DNA of 11,248 nucleotides from Rhodoferax sp. (GCA_016463455.1 JAEMRG010000043.1:1-11248), one strand, 5' to 3'; positions 1 to 6,560 are shown, numbered from the stretch's first letter. Made by a program: numbers and translations. Notes: generated from the sequence alone by a model not told the origin.

Positions 1-309
1 GCCCTTGCCAAAGGTTTCCGCGGTCGCCGCGGTAATGTCTTTCGCGTCGCTAAAGAAGCGGTGATGAAGGCCGGGCAATATGCCTACCGTGACCGCCGTA
101 CCAAAAAGCGTGTGTTCCGCCAGTTGTGGATTGCCCGTATCAACGCGGCAGCGCGTCAATGTGGCATGACCTACAGCCAGTTTGCCAACGGTCTGAAAAA
201 AGCGCAGATCGAGATCGACCGCAAAGTGCTGTCGGACATCGCAGTGCACGACATGGCAGCTTTTGCCGGCATCGTGGAGCAGGTCAAGGCCAAGCTCGCC
301 GCTGCTTAA
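1..309 (+). CDS. rplT: 50S ribosomal protein L20 (3' part, N-terminus outside window)
   Basis: L20 is a primary binding protein of 23S rRNA, needed early in large-subunit assembly; in many bacteria it also represses its own operon. The open frame runs in from the left edge and gives 102 residues. The family is usually about 118-119 long, so roughly 17 N-terminal residues are missing. The stretch AGQYAYRDRRTKKRVFRQLW followed by IARINAAARQ is the L20 signature and aligns without gaps to my recollection of the E. coli protein. The C-terminal end (EIDRKVLSDIAVHD, then a short helix ending KAKLAAA) is also typical. The usual upstream partners infC and rpmI would lie outside the window, and pheS follows 113 bases downstream, as in many proteobacteria. 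The identification is firm. Confidence 0.97.
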   Translation, partial: ALAKGFRGRRGNVFRVAKEAVMKAGQYAYRDRRTKKRVFRQLWIARINAAARQCGMTYSQFANGLKKAQIEIDRKVLSDIAVHDMAAFAGIVEQVKAKLAAA

Positions 310-356
310 GGGTTCAAGCGGCGCGGCCCCGTGCGGGCCATCGCCGACCCCGCCCG

Positions 357-398
357 CAAAATCGGGCTAGCGCTTAAACCAAGCACTAGCCCGTTTTT
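357..398 (+). terminator. Intrinsic terminator / possible attenuator between rplT and pheS
   Basis: CGGGCTAG (363-370) pairs perfectly with CTAGCCCG (386-393). After one C/A mismatch the stem continues with GCTT against AAGC around an AAACC loop, and a TTTTT run follows directly at 394-398. This is a textbook rho-independent terminator and it sits 25 bases before the pheS start. It may end the infC-rpmI-rplT transcript, or act as a leaky attenuator for pheST-ihfA, as known for E. coli pheST. No Phe-rich leader peptide is visible here, so ordinary phenylalanine attenuation is not supported. Confidence 0.8.
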
Positions 399-422
399 CA
401 TTGAATAACCGCCACCATTGCC

Positions 423-1496
423 ATGAACGAACTCGAAAGCATTGTTGCCTCCGCCCGTACTGCGTTTGCAGCCGCCTCGGCGAGCGCCGACCTGGAAAAT
501 GCCAAAGCCCAATTTCTGGGTAAATCGGGCCGCATCACCGAGTTGATGAAGGGCATGGCGGCGCTCAGCTTCGACGAGAAAAAAACCCTGGGTGCGTCGA
601 TTAATGTTGCCAAGCAGGATATTGAAGCGGCGCTGCAAGACCGTCGTCAGGCGCTGGCCGAAGCCCAGTTGCAAAAACAGTTGCAAGCCCAAGCCTTGGA
701 CGTCAGCCTGCCAGGGCGTGTGCGCGGACAGGGCAGCCTGCATCCGGTATCACTGGCGCAGGAGCGTATCGAGCACATCTTTGCGTCTATGGGTTTTGAT
801 GTGGCCGACGGCCCCGAAATCGAGAGCGACTGGTTCAGCTTCACTTCCCTGAACAATCCGCCCAACCATCCTGCGCGCTCTATGCAGGATACGTTTTATA
901 TCGATACCAAAGGCGCCGACGGCGTCTATTACAACCTGCGTCCGCATACCAGTCCGATGCAAATCCGCTATGCGCAAGCGCATGTGCGCAAGCATGGGGG
1001 TGATTTCGATGTCGCTGCCGGGCGCCTGTTTTCCGGCGATATGCCTGAGATTCGCGTGATCGCGCCGGGCCGTACCTTCCGCGTGGACAGCGATGCCACG
1101 CATTCACCGATGTTCCACCAAGTTGAAGGCCTGTGGGTGGGCGAAGACATCAGCTTCAAAGATTTGAAGTCTGTTTATTTGAGCTTTATCACTAGCTTTT
1201 TCGAAACCGACGCATTGCAACTGCGTTTTCGGCCGAGCTACTTTCCTTTCACTGAGCCCAGTGCCGAGATTGACATCATGTTTGAATCGGGCCCATTGCA
1301 AGGCAAGTGGCTGGAGGTGTCAGGTTCAGGCCAGGTACACCCCCAGGTGATACGCAATATGGGCCTGGACCCGGAGCGCTATATCGGTTTTGCCTTCGGC
1401 TCGGGCATCGATCGCCTGGCGATGCTGCGCTACGGCGTGAATGATTTGCGCATATTCTTTGAGGGTGATGTGCGCTTTTTGTCCCAATTTGCCTGA
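423..1496 (+). CDS. pheS: Phenylalanine--tRNA ligase alpha subunit
   Basis: This is the catalytic alpha subunit of the alpha2-beta2 class II synthetase that charges tRNA-Phe in the cytoplasm. The 357 residues show an N-terminal coiled-coil arm that contacts tRNA (about 1-100, with FLGKSGRITELMKGM at 31-45). The class II catalytic core follows: HPARSMQDTFYI (149-160), LRPHTSPMQIR (172-182), FRVDSDATHSPMFHQVEGL (219-237), RFRPSYFPFTEPSAEIDI (268-285, Phe-binding region) and motif 3 FAFGSGIDRLAMLRYGVNDLR (323-343). The protein is about 30 residues longer than E. coli PheS. Most of this is an extra segment at about 185-208 before PEIRVIAPGRTFR, which I believe is shared with other Comamonadaceae. 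The ATG start matches the family N-terminus, but no clear Shine-Dalgarno precedes it. It heads the pheST-ihfA-merR group. Confidence 0.98.
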   Translation: MNELESIVASARTAFAAASASADLENAKAQFLGKSGRITELMKGMAALSFDEKKTLGASINVAKQDIEAALQDRRQALAEAQLQKQLQAQALDVSLPGRVRGQGSLHPVSLAQERIEHIFASMGFDVADGPEIESDWFSFTSLNNPPNHPARSMQDTFYIDTKGADGVYYNLRPHTSPMQIRYAQAHVRKHGGDFDVAAGRLFSGDMPEIRVIAPGRTFRVDSDATHSPMFHQVEGLWVGEDISFKDLKSVYLSFITSFFETDALQLRFRPSYFPFTEPSAEIDIMFESGPLQGKWLEVSGSGQVHPQVIRNMGLDPERYIGFAFGSGIDRLAMLRYGVNDLRIFFEGDVRFLSQFA

Positions 1497-1544
1497 GCCG
1501 CTAGGGCTCGTGCGATTGCTCCGACGTACTTAGTTCACTGAACT
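1495..1544 (+). other. Two short inverted repeats in the pheS-pheT spacer
   Basis: The 51-base spacer holds GAGCC-gctag-GGCTC, which overlaps the pheS stop codon (1495-1509), and the near-palindrome AGTTCA-c-TGAACT (1532-1544) just three bases before the pheT ATG. Neither is followed by a T run, so neither looks like a terminator. The second could shape translation initiation of pheT or be chance. There is no recognisable Shine-Dalgarno between them. Confidence 0.35.
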
Positions 1545-1547
1545 CCT

Positions 1548-3974
1548 ATGCAATTTCCTGAATCCTGGTTGCGCAGCTTTTGCAACCCACCCCTGTCCAC
1601 CCAAGCCTTGGCGCATACGCTGACCATGGCCGGTTTGGAAGTCGAAGAACTGCGGCCGGTGGCACCCCCCTTCAGCCAGGTGGTTGTGGGTGAAATTGTC
1701 GAAGCGGCACAGCACCCCAATGCGGATCGCTTACGCGTTTGCCAGGTCAATGTAGGCGTTGGCGCTTTGCTGAGCATCGTCTGTGGTGCGCCCAATGCGC
1801 GTGTCGGCATCAAAGTGCCGTGCGCCATGGTCGGCGCCCAATTGCCGCCGGGTGAAGATGGCAAACCTTTTTTGATCAAGCTGGGCCAACTGCGCGGCGT
1901 GGAAAGTCAGGGCATGTTGTGCTCGGCCAAAGAATTGCAATTGGACGATGACCACAGCGGTTTATTGGAATTGAATCCGGATGCGGTACTGGGCCAGGAC
2001 ATCCGCCAGTGCCTCAATTTGGACGACACCTTGTTCACCCTCAAGCTCACGCCCAACCTGGCGCATTGCCTGAGCGTGTATGGCGTAGCGCGTGAAGTCG
2101 CGGCACTGACGGGGGCGCCTTTGTTGCCTTTGGATGTGGCGCCTGTCGCCCCTACCCATGCGCAAGTACTTCCCGTCAAAGTGCTAGCCCCCGATTTGTG
2201 CGGCCGCTTTTCCGGCCGCGTGGTGCGCAAGCTCAACACCCAGGCCAAAACCCCGGCCTGGATGGTCGAGCGCCTGGCCCGCTGCGGCCAGCGCAGCGTC
2301 AGCGCTTTGGTTGACATCTCCAACTATGTGATGTTCGAGTCCGGCCAGCCCACGCACATCTTTGACCTGGACAAAATCGCTGGTGGCTTAACGGTGCGTT
2401 GGGGGCAGCCAGGTGAAAAGCTAGCCTTGCTCAATGGCAATACCGCCGAAGTGGACGCTGCCGTGGGGGTGATTGCCGATGATGCGCAGCTAGAGTCGCT
2501 CGCCGGCATCATGGGCGGCGCCGCCAGTGCCGTATCCGATACCACCGAAAGCGTCTATGTGGAAGCGGCTTTCTGGTGGCCGCAAGCCGTAGCCGGGCGC
2601 TCGCGCCGCTTTAATTTTTCTACCGACGCAGGCCACCGCTTTGAACGCGGGGTGGACCCGGCTTTGACCGTGCAGCACATCGAGCGCATCACGCAGCTGA
2701 TCTTGGAGATTTGTGGCACGCCCGAAACGTGCTGCGGCCCGGTGGACGACCAGACCGTAGCTCTGCCAGAACCTAAAACCGTGGAGTTGCGCGTGGCACG
2801 CGCGGCCAAAGTCATTGGCATGCCTTTGACGCAGGCTGATTGCGCCGGCGCCTTGCGCCGCTTAGGTTTGACTTTTAGCGAAAGCCCTGGGGTCTTGCGC
2901 GTGAACGTGCCGTCCTTCCGTTTCGACATCCACATCGAAGAAGACCTGATCGAAGAAGTGGTGCGCATGATCGGCTTTGATCATTTGCCCAATACGCCGC
3001 CGCGCGCGCCGGTATTTGCCAAGGTCGGATCGGAAAGCCGGCGCAACCCTTTCGCCGTGCGCCGGCAATTGGCTGCCTTGGCTTACCAGGAAACCATTAA
3101 TTTCAGCTTTGTCGAGGAGCGCTGGGAGCATGAGCTGGCCGGCAATGCGGACCCGGTCCGCCTGCTCAACCCGATTGCTAGCCAGATGAATGTGATGCGT
3201 TCGTCCTTGATCGGTTCTTTGGTACAGGTGCTCAAGTTCAACCAGGACCGCAAGGCCTCGCGGGTGCGGGTATTTGAAATCGGGCGGGTGTTTTTTCGTG
3301 ATGGTGCCGTGCAGGATGGCGAATCCACGGTGGCCGGTTTTCACCAACCCATGCGCGTGGCTGCCCTGGCCTGGGGCGATGCCGATGCCTTGCAGTGGGG
3401 CCGCAAAGACAGCGCAGTGGATTTCTTTGACGCCAAAGGCGATGTAGAGGCCATGTTTGCGCCAAGCACACCCCAATTTAGCGCGGCAGCGCACCCGGCC
3501 ATGCATCCCGGGCGCTGCGCGCAAGTGCTGCTCGGCGGCAAAGTAGTGGGCCATGTGGGCGAGTTGCATCCGCGCTGGGTGCAGGCTTATGGCTTAACGC
3601 AAGCGCCTCAGGTGTTTGAGTTGGAGCTAGAGGCCTTGCTGCAAAAAGCCATGCCGGTGTTCGCGCCGGTAGCGCGCTTTCCTTCGGTGCAACGCGACCT
3701 GGCCATCATGGTCGAAGATAGCGTGCACCACGAGGCCATCATGGCTGCGATTCACGCTGCACCCACCCAGGGCTTGTTGCAAGACGCGCGGGTGTTTGAT
3801 ATCTACCGCCCGCCTGCCGATTCTGCAGGGCAGGGCGCGGCCGAGCACAGTGTGGCCCTGCGCCTGACGCTGGGCAGTACCCAAGCGACCTTGACGGAAG
3901 AGCAAATTGAAACTACTGTTGCGGCGGTAGTGGCCCAATTGGTATCTCGCTTGGGCGCCCGCCAGCGTGCTTAA
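1548..3974 (+). CDS. pheT: Phenylalanine--tRNA ligase beta subunit
   Basis: The beta subunit completes the Phe-tRNA synthetase heterotetramer; it binds tRNA-Phe and hydrolyses mischarged Tyr-tRNA-Phe. At 808 residues it is close to the usual bacterial length (about 795-800). Domains in order: an N-terminal segment; an EMAP/OB-type tRNA-binding domain at about 42-150 (HPNADRLRVCQVN at 57-69, then IVCGAPNAR at 77-85); the B3/B4 editing domain at about 210-395 (LVDISNYVMFESGQPTHIFD at 255-274, and AGIMGG at 319-324); the B5 domain at about 410-480 (FDIHIEEDLIEEVVRMIGF at 459-477); a catalytic-like fold at about 480-695 (NPIASQMNVMRSSL at 541-554); and a C-terminal ferredoxin-fold anticodon-binding domain at about 705-805 (FPSVQRDLAIMV). 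The ATG start gives the canonical MQFPESWLRSF opening. It lies 51 bases after pheS and 50 before ihfA, consistent with co-transcription. Confidence 0.98.
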   Translation: MQFPESWLRSFCNPPLSTQALAHTLTMAGLEVEELRPVAPPFSQVVVGEIVEAAQHPNADRLRVCQVNVGVGALLSIVCGAPNARVGIKVPCAMVGAQLPPGEDGKPFLIKLGQLRGVESQGMLCSAKELQLDDDHSGLLELNPDAVLGQDIRQCLNLDDTLFTLKLTPNLAHCLSVYGVAREVAALTGAPLLPLDVAPVAPTHAQVLPVKVLAPDLCGRFSGRVVRKLNTQAKTPAWMVERLARCGQRSVSALVDISNYVMFESGQPTHIFDLDKIAGGLTVRWGQPGEKLALLNGNTAEVDAAVGVIADDAQLESLAGIMGGAASAVSDTTESVYVEAAFWWPQAVAGRSRRFNFSTDAGHRFERGVDPALTVQHIERITQLILEICGTPETCCGPVDDQTVALPEPKTVELRVARAAKVIGMPLTQADCAGALRRLGLTFSESPGVLRVNVPSFRFDIHIEEDLIEEVVRMIGFDHLPNTPPRAPVFAKVGSESRRNPFAVRRQLAALAYQETINFSFVEERWEHELAGNADPVRLLNPIASQMNVMRSSLIGSLVQVLKFNQDRKASRVRVFEIGRVFFRDGAVQDGESTVAGFHQPMRVAALAWGDADALQWGRKDSAVDFFDAKGDVEAMFAPSTPQFSAAAHPAMHPGRCAQVLLGGKVVGHVGELHPRWVQAYGLTQAPQVFELELEALLQKAMPVFAPVARFPSVQRDLAIMVEDSVHHEAIMAAIHAAPTQGLLQDARVFDIYRPPADSAGQGAAEHSVALRLTLGSTQATLTEEQIETTVAAVVAQLVSRLGARQRA

Positions 3975-4024
3975 GGCCGCTCTTTATTTTTCAGACCTGA
4001 ACGCGCCAGACCCGGATACCTCCT

Positions 4025-4351
4025 ATGCAAATTTCTGTTGACAGCCTGGAAACAGCGGCAGTGACCAAGGCCCATCTGGCCGACATGTTGTTCGACCAAT
4101 TGGGTTTGAATAAGCGCGAGTCCAAAGACATGGTGGACGCATTTTTTGATCTGGTTTCGGCCCAACTGGTGGACGGCACGGACGTCAAAATTTCAGGCTT
4201 TGGCAACTTTCAGATCCGCACCAAAGCGCCCCGCCCGGGCCGCAACCCGCGTACCGGCGAAGCTATCGCCATCGAGGCGCGCCGCGTGGTGACCTTCCAC
4301 GCCAGCCACAAGCTCAAGGACCAGATTCAGGCCGAATTGCAGAAAAGCTAA
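4025..4351 (+). CDS. ihfA: Integration host factor subunit alpha
   Basis: IHF-alpha pairs with IHF-beta to form the sequence-specific DNA-bending heterodimer used in nucleoid structure, site-specific recombination, replication initiation and sigma-54 promoters. The 108 residues contain the whole HU/IHF fold: the two-helix dimerisation body (13-50), the GFGNF turn (58-62), and the beta-arm RPGRNPRTGE (70-79) with the intercalating proline of the NP pair at residue 75, then ARRVVTF (85-91) and the C-terminal helix. RPGRNP plus ARRVVTF marks the alpha rather than the beta subunit, as does its place after pheT. A ten-residue N-terminal extension (MQISVDSLET) precedes the point where the E. coli protein begins, and no internal ATG offers a better start. 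The bases before the ATG read CCTCCT, the complement of a Shine-Dalgarno, with only a GGA further upstream. Confidence 0.97.
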   Translation: MQISVDSLETAAVTKAHLADMLFDQLGLNKRESKDMVDAFFDLVSAQLVDGTDVKISGFGNFQIRTKAPRPGRNPRTGEAIAIEARRVVTFHASHKLKDQIQAELQKS

Positions 4352-4465
4352 GTTGCTAGTGCTGGTACCGGTGCCACACCAGCGGCACCCCTGCATTTGC
4401 CCCGATTGCCTTGCGGCCCAACTTAGAGTAATCTCTTCACTTTTCCCAATAGCGCATTGATTTTC
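4352..4465 (+). other. ihfA-merR spacer with a hairpin and a weak promoter candidate
   Basis: The 114-base spacer contains GCTGGT (4361-4366) pairing with ACCAGC (4378-4383) around an 11-base loop. No T run follows, so this is not a standard terminator. Further on, TTGCCT (4406-4411) and TAATCT (4429-4434) are separated by 17 bases and could be a weak sigma-70 promoter for the MerR-type gene. The match to consensus is poor (4/6 and 3/6). Read-through from ihfA is the simpler explanation. Confidence 0.3.
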
Positions 4466-4903
4466 ATGGAAAACACACTTCCATCCATTCCCGCAAAGCG
4501 GTACTTCACCATTGGTGAGGTGGGGGATTTGTGCGGCGTCAAACCCCATGTGCTGCGCTACTGGGAGCAAGAATTTACGCAGTTGCGGCCCATGAAGCGC
4601 CGCGGCAACCGGCGCTATTACCAGCACCATGAAGTGCTGATGATCCGCAAAATCCGCGACTTGTTGTACGAGCAGGGCTTCACCATCAGCGGCGCGCGCA
4701 ACAAGATGCAGGAAATCCAAGAGTCCGAGCGTGAGAAAAAACGCCAGATCGATGGACGGATGGAGGGTGCTGCGGCAGGCTTGGAAGAGGGCGGTTTGGA
4801 TGACGCGCCAGCTTTCGCGCAAGCGCCTGGTGTAGCGCATGCGCATTGGCAGCAAGTGCGATCCGAACTGCTGGAAATTCGTGAACTACTCGTTGCCGCC
4901 TAA
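4466..4903 (+). CDS. MerR-family transcriptional regulator (ihfA-linked)
   Basis: This is a small DNA-binding protein of the MerR superfamily with an N-terminal winged helix-turn-helix. From the chosen ATG (145 residues) the DNA-binding domain spans about 11-80: KRYFTIGEVGDLCGVKPHVLRYW(E), the wing RRGNRRYY, and the second helical pair ending GFTISGARNKM. A coiled helix rich in Glu, Lys and Arg follows (about 82-105), then a low-complexity Gly/Ala linker and a C-terminal helix with QQVRSELLEIRELL. No effector-binding domain or metal-binding cysteine pattern is present, so its signal is unknown. An in-frame TTG three codons upstream (4457) is possible, but ATG is preferred. A MerR-type gene between ihfA and a proline tRNA is a recurring arrangement in proteobacteria (for example Pseudomonas), which supports both identity and orthology. 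Its regulon is not established to my knowledge. Confidence 0.9.
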   Translation: MENTLPSIPAKRYFTIGEVGDLCGVKPHVLRYWEQEFTQLRPMKRRGNRRYYQHHEVLMIRKIRDLLYEQGFTISGARNKMQEIQESEREKKRQIDGRMEGAAAGLEEGGLDDAPAFAQAPGVAHAHWQQVRSELLEIRELLVAA

Positions 4904-4926
4904 AGGCTGGCAACACGTGCGCGGGC

Positions 4927-4932
4927 TATAAT
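4927..4932 (+). promoter_or_regulatory. Consensus -10 box of the tRNA-Pro promoter
   Basis: A perfect TATAAT lies 12 bases before the mature tRNA 5' end, followed by a GC-containing discriminator. No good -35 hexamer is found at 16-18 bases upstream, where the sequence is AGGCTG or nearby. Transcription would begin about 5-6 bases before the tRNA. This allows the tRNA to be expressed independently of the upstream merR gene. Confidence 0.65.
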
Positions 4933-4944
4933 CGTTGGCTCGTT

Positions 4945-5021
4945 CGGTGTGTGGCGCAGCCTGGTAGCGCACTTGCATGGGGTGCAAGGGGTCGAAGGTT
5001 CGAATCCTTTCACACCGACCA
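4945..5021 (+). tRNA. tRNA-Pro (anticodon GGG)
   Basis: A complete cloverleaf of 77 bases can be folded by eye. The acceptor stem is CGGTGTG/CACACCG with discriminator A and an encoded CCA. The D stem is GCGC/GCGC, the anticodon stem CTTGC/GCAAG around loop ATGGGGT with anticodon GGG, and the T arm GAAGG-TTCGAAT-CCTTT. The C1-G72 pair with A73 is the identity feature of bacterial proline tRNAs. It reads CCC and CCU codons. It is followed by its own terminator and marks the boundary between the conserved block and the variable region. Confidence 0.97.
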
Positions 5022-5029
5022 AATGAATC

Positions 5030-5068
5030 AAGGACTCAGGGTAGAAATGCTCTGAGTCCTTTCTTCTT
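5030..5068 (+). terminator. Intrinsic terminator after tRNA-Pro
   Basis: AAGGACTCAG (5030-5039) pairs perfectly over ten bases with CTGAGTCCTT (5052-5061) around a 12-base loop, followed by a pyrimidine run TTCTTCTTT. It starts only nine bases after the CCA end. This is a strong rho-independent terminator that would isolate the tRNA transcript from the convergent mrr region. Confidence 0.9.
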
Positions 5069-5120
5069 TGTGGCTCCAGAATCTTCCATTGTCCCAACTG
5101 CGGGCAAATATGGGGATGGT

Positions 5121-5154
5121 CCGTGGGCCTAGCGGTACTCCGCCGTGCCCACGG
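5121..5154. repeat. Composite inverted repeat, 8-bp outer stem plus 4-bp inner stem
   Basis: CCGTGGGC (5121-5128) is the exact reverse complement of GCCCACGG (5147-5154). Inside it GCGG (5132-5135) pairs with CCGC (5140-5143) around a TACT tetraloop. The nested arrangement gives a stable hairpin in either strand. No T run follows on either strand, so it is not an obvious terminator. Confidence 0.7.
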
Positions 5155-5231
5155 GCTGAGTCTACAGAGCGTCGAACCGGGTCAAGCGGTAATGTGCCGT
5201 TGCCGCCAAGCGAAGCGACTAGCGGCGACAC

Positions 5232-5251
5232 TTGGCCGCGCTGCTGGCCAA
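5232..5251. repeat. Inverted repeat TTGGCC / GGCCAA
   Basis: TTGGCC (5232-5237) and GGCCAA (5246-5251) are perfect inverted copies separated by GCGCTGCT. It is the third hairpin-forming element in this stretch, and it lies about 70 bases beyond the mrr stop codon on the mrr transcript. Confidence 0.55.
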
Positions 5252-5317
5252 CGCCACGCGACAGCCTCGTGGTGCCTTGCTAGTGCGCTGCTGGACGCTG
5301 CACAGTGGCTGTCGCCG

Positions 5318-6247
5318 TCAACCTTCCTCGAAGTAGTCCGAGTCGATCTTCTTAACCACATAAGTCGAAGCAGCTGAAACGCCGACGTCAAAGTCAATCA
5401 TCAGCGTCGAGAGTGTCTTTCCGTCAATGAGTACGACCTTGGTATCAATTCGGGAAGCGTAGTCCATGGCTTCGGATGTGTAGGCGGAAGTAGTGATGAA
5501 AACGCCCTTCTTTGCCCGTTGGCCTTGCAGTGCCCCAACAAACTTTTGAATTTCCGGTCGTCCGACTGAGCCTTGCCAGCGCTTCGCCTGCAAATATATC
5601 GCATCCAATCCGAGGCGGTCCTCCTTGATGATTCCGTCGATACCACCGTCGCCTGACTGCCCTATGCGCTCTCCAGCATCGCGTCTTGATCCACCATATC
5701 CCATCTTGACAAGCAGATCGACAACCAACTGTTCAAAGAAAGCTGGGGAGCAACTTAATACAACTGAGAGCAGTTCCTGCGCGAGCTGCCCCCGCAAACC
5801 TTGGTATGCAAGTTCAATTGCCTCCTCAGGGGTTGCCCCCGCCACCGCCACTGCGTTAATTTCAGTGGACTTGGCATCTGCGTTGGAATCCAAACCCGAT
5901 TTCGACGCATCCCGAAATTCAACAAACTCTGGAAACTGCTCCAAGAACTTGCTGTCTATCCGTACGGGCTTGCTGCCAAGCACTGTCAGCCCTTTGCTGG
6001 TGATCCTAAAGATGCCGCGTCGGGGAGCCTCGACCAGTCCAGCCTTCTTGAGATAAGTCCTTGCCCAGCCAACCCGATTCCTGAAAATACCTTGCTGCCC
6101 ACTGGGTAACAGTTCAGCACGGTCAGCGTCAGACAGCGTGAAGAATTTCGCCAGGTGTTCTTCGGCGTCACGAAGGGAATGCTCTTTACCGTCGCCCAGC
6201 AGGGTAAGAAAGGGAAGCATGCAGGATTGATAGTCGGGTATTGCCAT
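5318..6247 (-). CDS. mrr: Mrr-type restriction endonuclease (type IV, modified-DNA-dependent)
   Basis: Mrr enzymes cleave DNA carrying foreign methylation, acting in the cytoplasm against modified phage or plasmid DNA. The 309-residue product is close to E. coli Mrr (304) and aligns from the first residues (MAIPDYQSCMLPFLTLL). The N-terminal winged-helix domain (about 1-95) contains LLPSGQQGIFRNRVGWARTY (46-65), then L-K-K-A-G-L. After a variable linker, the Mrr catalytic PD-(D/E)XK domain begins with SPAFFEQLVVDLLVKMGYGG (167-186). It carries SGDGGIDGII (198-207, metal-binding Asp204) and LQAKRW (219-224, the QxK variant with Gln220 and Lys222), then GRPEIQKFVGAL and KKGVFITTSAYTSEA. All key residues look intact. 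Longer in-frame starts exist only as a TTG about 100 bases upstream, so the ATG is preferred. No strong Shine-Dalgarno is seen. A TATTCT box six bases before the ATG could imply a nearly leaderless mRNA. No methyltransferase partner is adjacent, as expected for type IV. Confidence 0.95.
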   Translation of the reverse strand: MAIPDYQSCMLPFLTLLGDGKEHSLRDAEEHLAKFFTLSDADRAELLPSGQQGIFRNRVGWARTYLKKAGLVEAPRRGIFRITSKGLTVLGSKPVRIDSKFLEQFPEFVEFRDASKSGLDSNADAKSTEINAVAVAGATPEEAIELAYQGLRGQLAQELLSVVLSCSPAFFEQLVVDLLVKMGYGGSRRDAGERIGQSGDGGIDGIIKEDRLGLDAIYLQAKRWQGSVGRPEIQKFVGALQGQRAKKGVFITTSAYTSEAMDYASRIDTKVVLIDGKTLSTLMIDFDVGVSAASTYVVKKIDSDYFEEG

Positions 6248-6264
6248 GCCCAGAGAATAACCGC

Positions 6265-6450
6265 ATGAATCAATGGTCACCCGCCCACGTGATGAAGCCT
6301 CGACAGGCTCAAGGCCGCCCGATGGTGACCCTTGTGGGCTGTGCAACGTACGAGCGGGCGCTAAAAGACCTGATCGACGAAGCTGAGCGCTTTCACGCAG
6401 ACGACGACTTGATCATCAAACATTTGTTCTTGTCGATGCATGCCTGGTGA
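6265..6450 (+). CDS. Doubtful small ORF divergent from mrr
   Basis: An ATG-started frame of 61 codons begins 17 bases from the mrr start on the opposite strand. The second half has a protein-like, charged amphipathic look (YERALKDLIDEAERFHADDD followed by LIIKHLFLSMHAW), while the first half looks like translated leader sequence. There is no clear Shine-Dalgarno and I recognise no family. The mrr promoter must lie inside it if mrr uses its ATG, which argues against a functional gene. It may be a remnant of a lost gene between mrr and the toxin. Confidence 0.2.
   Translation: MNQWSPAHVMKPRQAQGRPMVTLVGCATYERALKDLIDEAERFHADDDLIIKHLFLSMHAW
6296..6309. repeat. Small palindromic repeat in the mrr upstream region
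   Basis: AGCCT-cgac-AGGCT forms a tight hairpin, and the surrounding bases (CCTCGACAGGCTCAAGGCC) resemble the short palindromic intergenic repeats with a core CTTCGACAGGCTCAGG that recur in many bacterial genomes. The resemblance is from memory and the copy is imperfect. Confidence 0.35.
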
Positions 6451-6560
6451 TGCTTGGTCGGGTCCCCCTTTGGCCGAGGATCCAAGTCAAAGGCAACATA
6501 TACCCGTCCTTTAAACACACACCTACACGGGACTCATTCCCCCGTACCCACTTCACCGCC
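6451..6560. other. Spacer downstream of the toxin gene, little structure
   Basis: About 110 bases follow the toxin stop on its strand. The only visible structure is a weak five-base inverted repeat, ACGGG (6527-6531) with CCCGT (6541-6545), not followed by a T run on the toxin strand. I see no gene, strong terminator or repeat here. Confidence 0.4.

Larger units (their letters stand above)
5069..5317. other. Non-coding, inverted-repeat-rich stretch between tRNA-Pro and mrr
   Basis: About 250 bases lie between two convergent transcripts with no gene I can support. Short open frames exist on both strands here, but they overlap in several frames, lack ribosome sites and resemble no family I know. 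The stretch holds at least three inverted repeats (two listed separately; a third is GTTGCCGC at about 5200-5207 against GCGGCGAC at about 5222-5229). It may be a decayed insertion, a family of dispersed intergenic repeat, or the 3' structure of the mrr transcript. I cannot tell which. Confidence 0.5.

Noticed and set aside
331..408. Possible Phe leader peptide for pheS attenuation (GTG start, two Phe codons near the end)
   Set aside because: There is no ATG or ribosome site, and the Phe codons lie in the U tract after the hairpin, where stalling could not control its folding.
2862..3569. 235-codon open frame antisense to pheT, and similar long antisense frames at 4193-4855, 7381-8001, 8287-8940 and 10677-11237
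   Set aside because: Each lies opposite a well-supported gene of high GC, where third-position bias leaves long stop-free shadows. None has a recognisable domain or ribosome site.
5069..5317. Integron attC site or retron RNA in the structured stretch
   Set aside because: No consensus core sites in the right arrangement and no adjacent integrase or reverse transcriptase gene.
5028..5397. Several 65-84 codon frames on both strands between tRNA-Pro and mrr
   Set aside because: They overlap one another and the terminator or mrr, have no ribosome sites and do not resemble known proteins.
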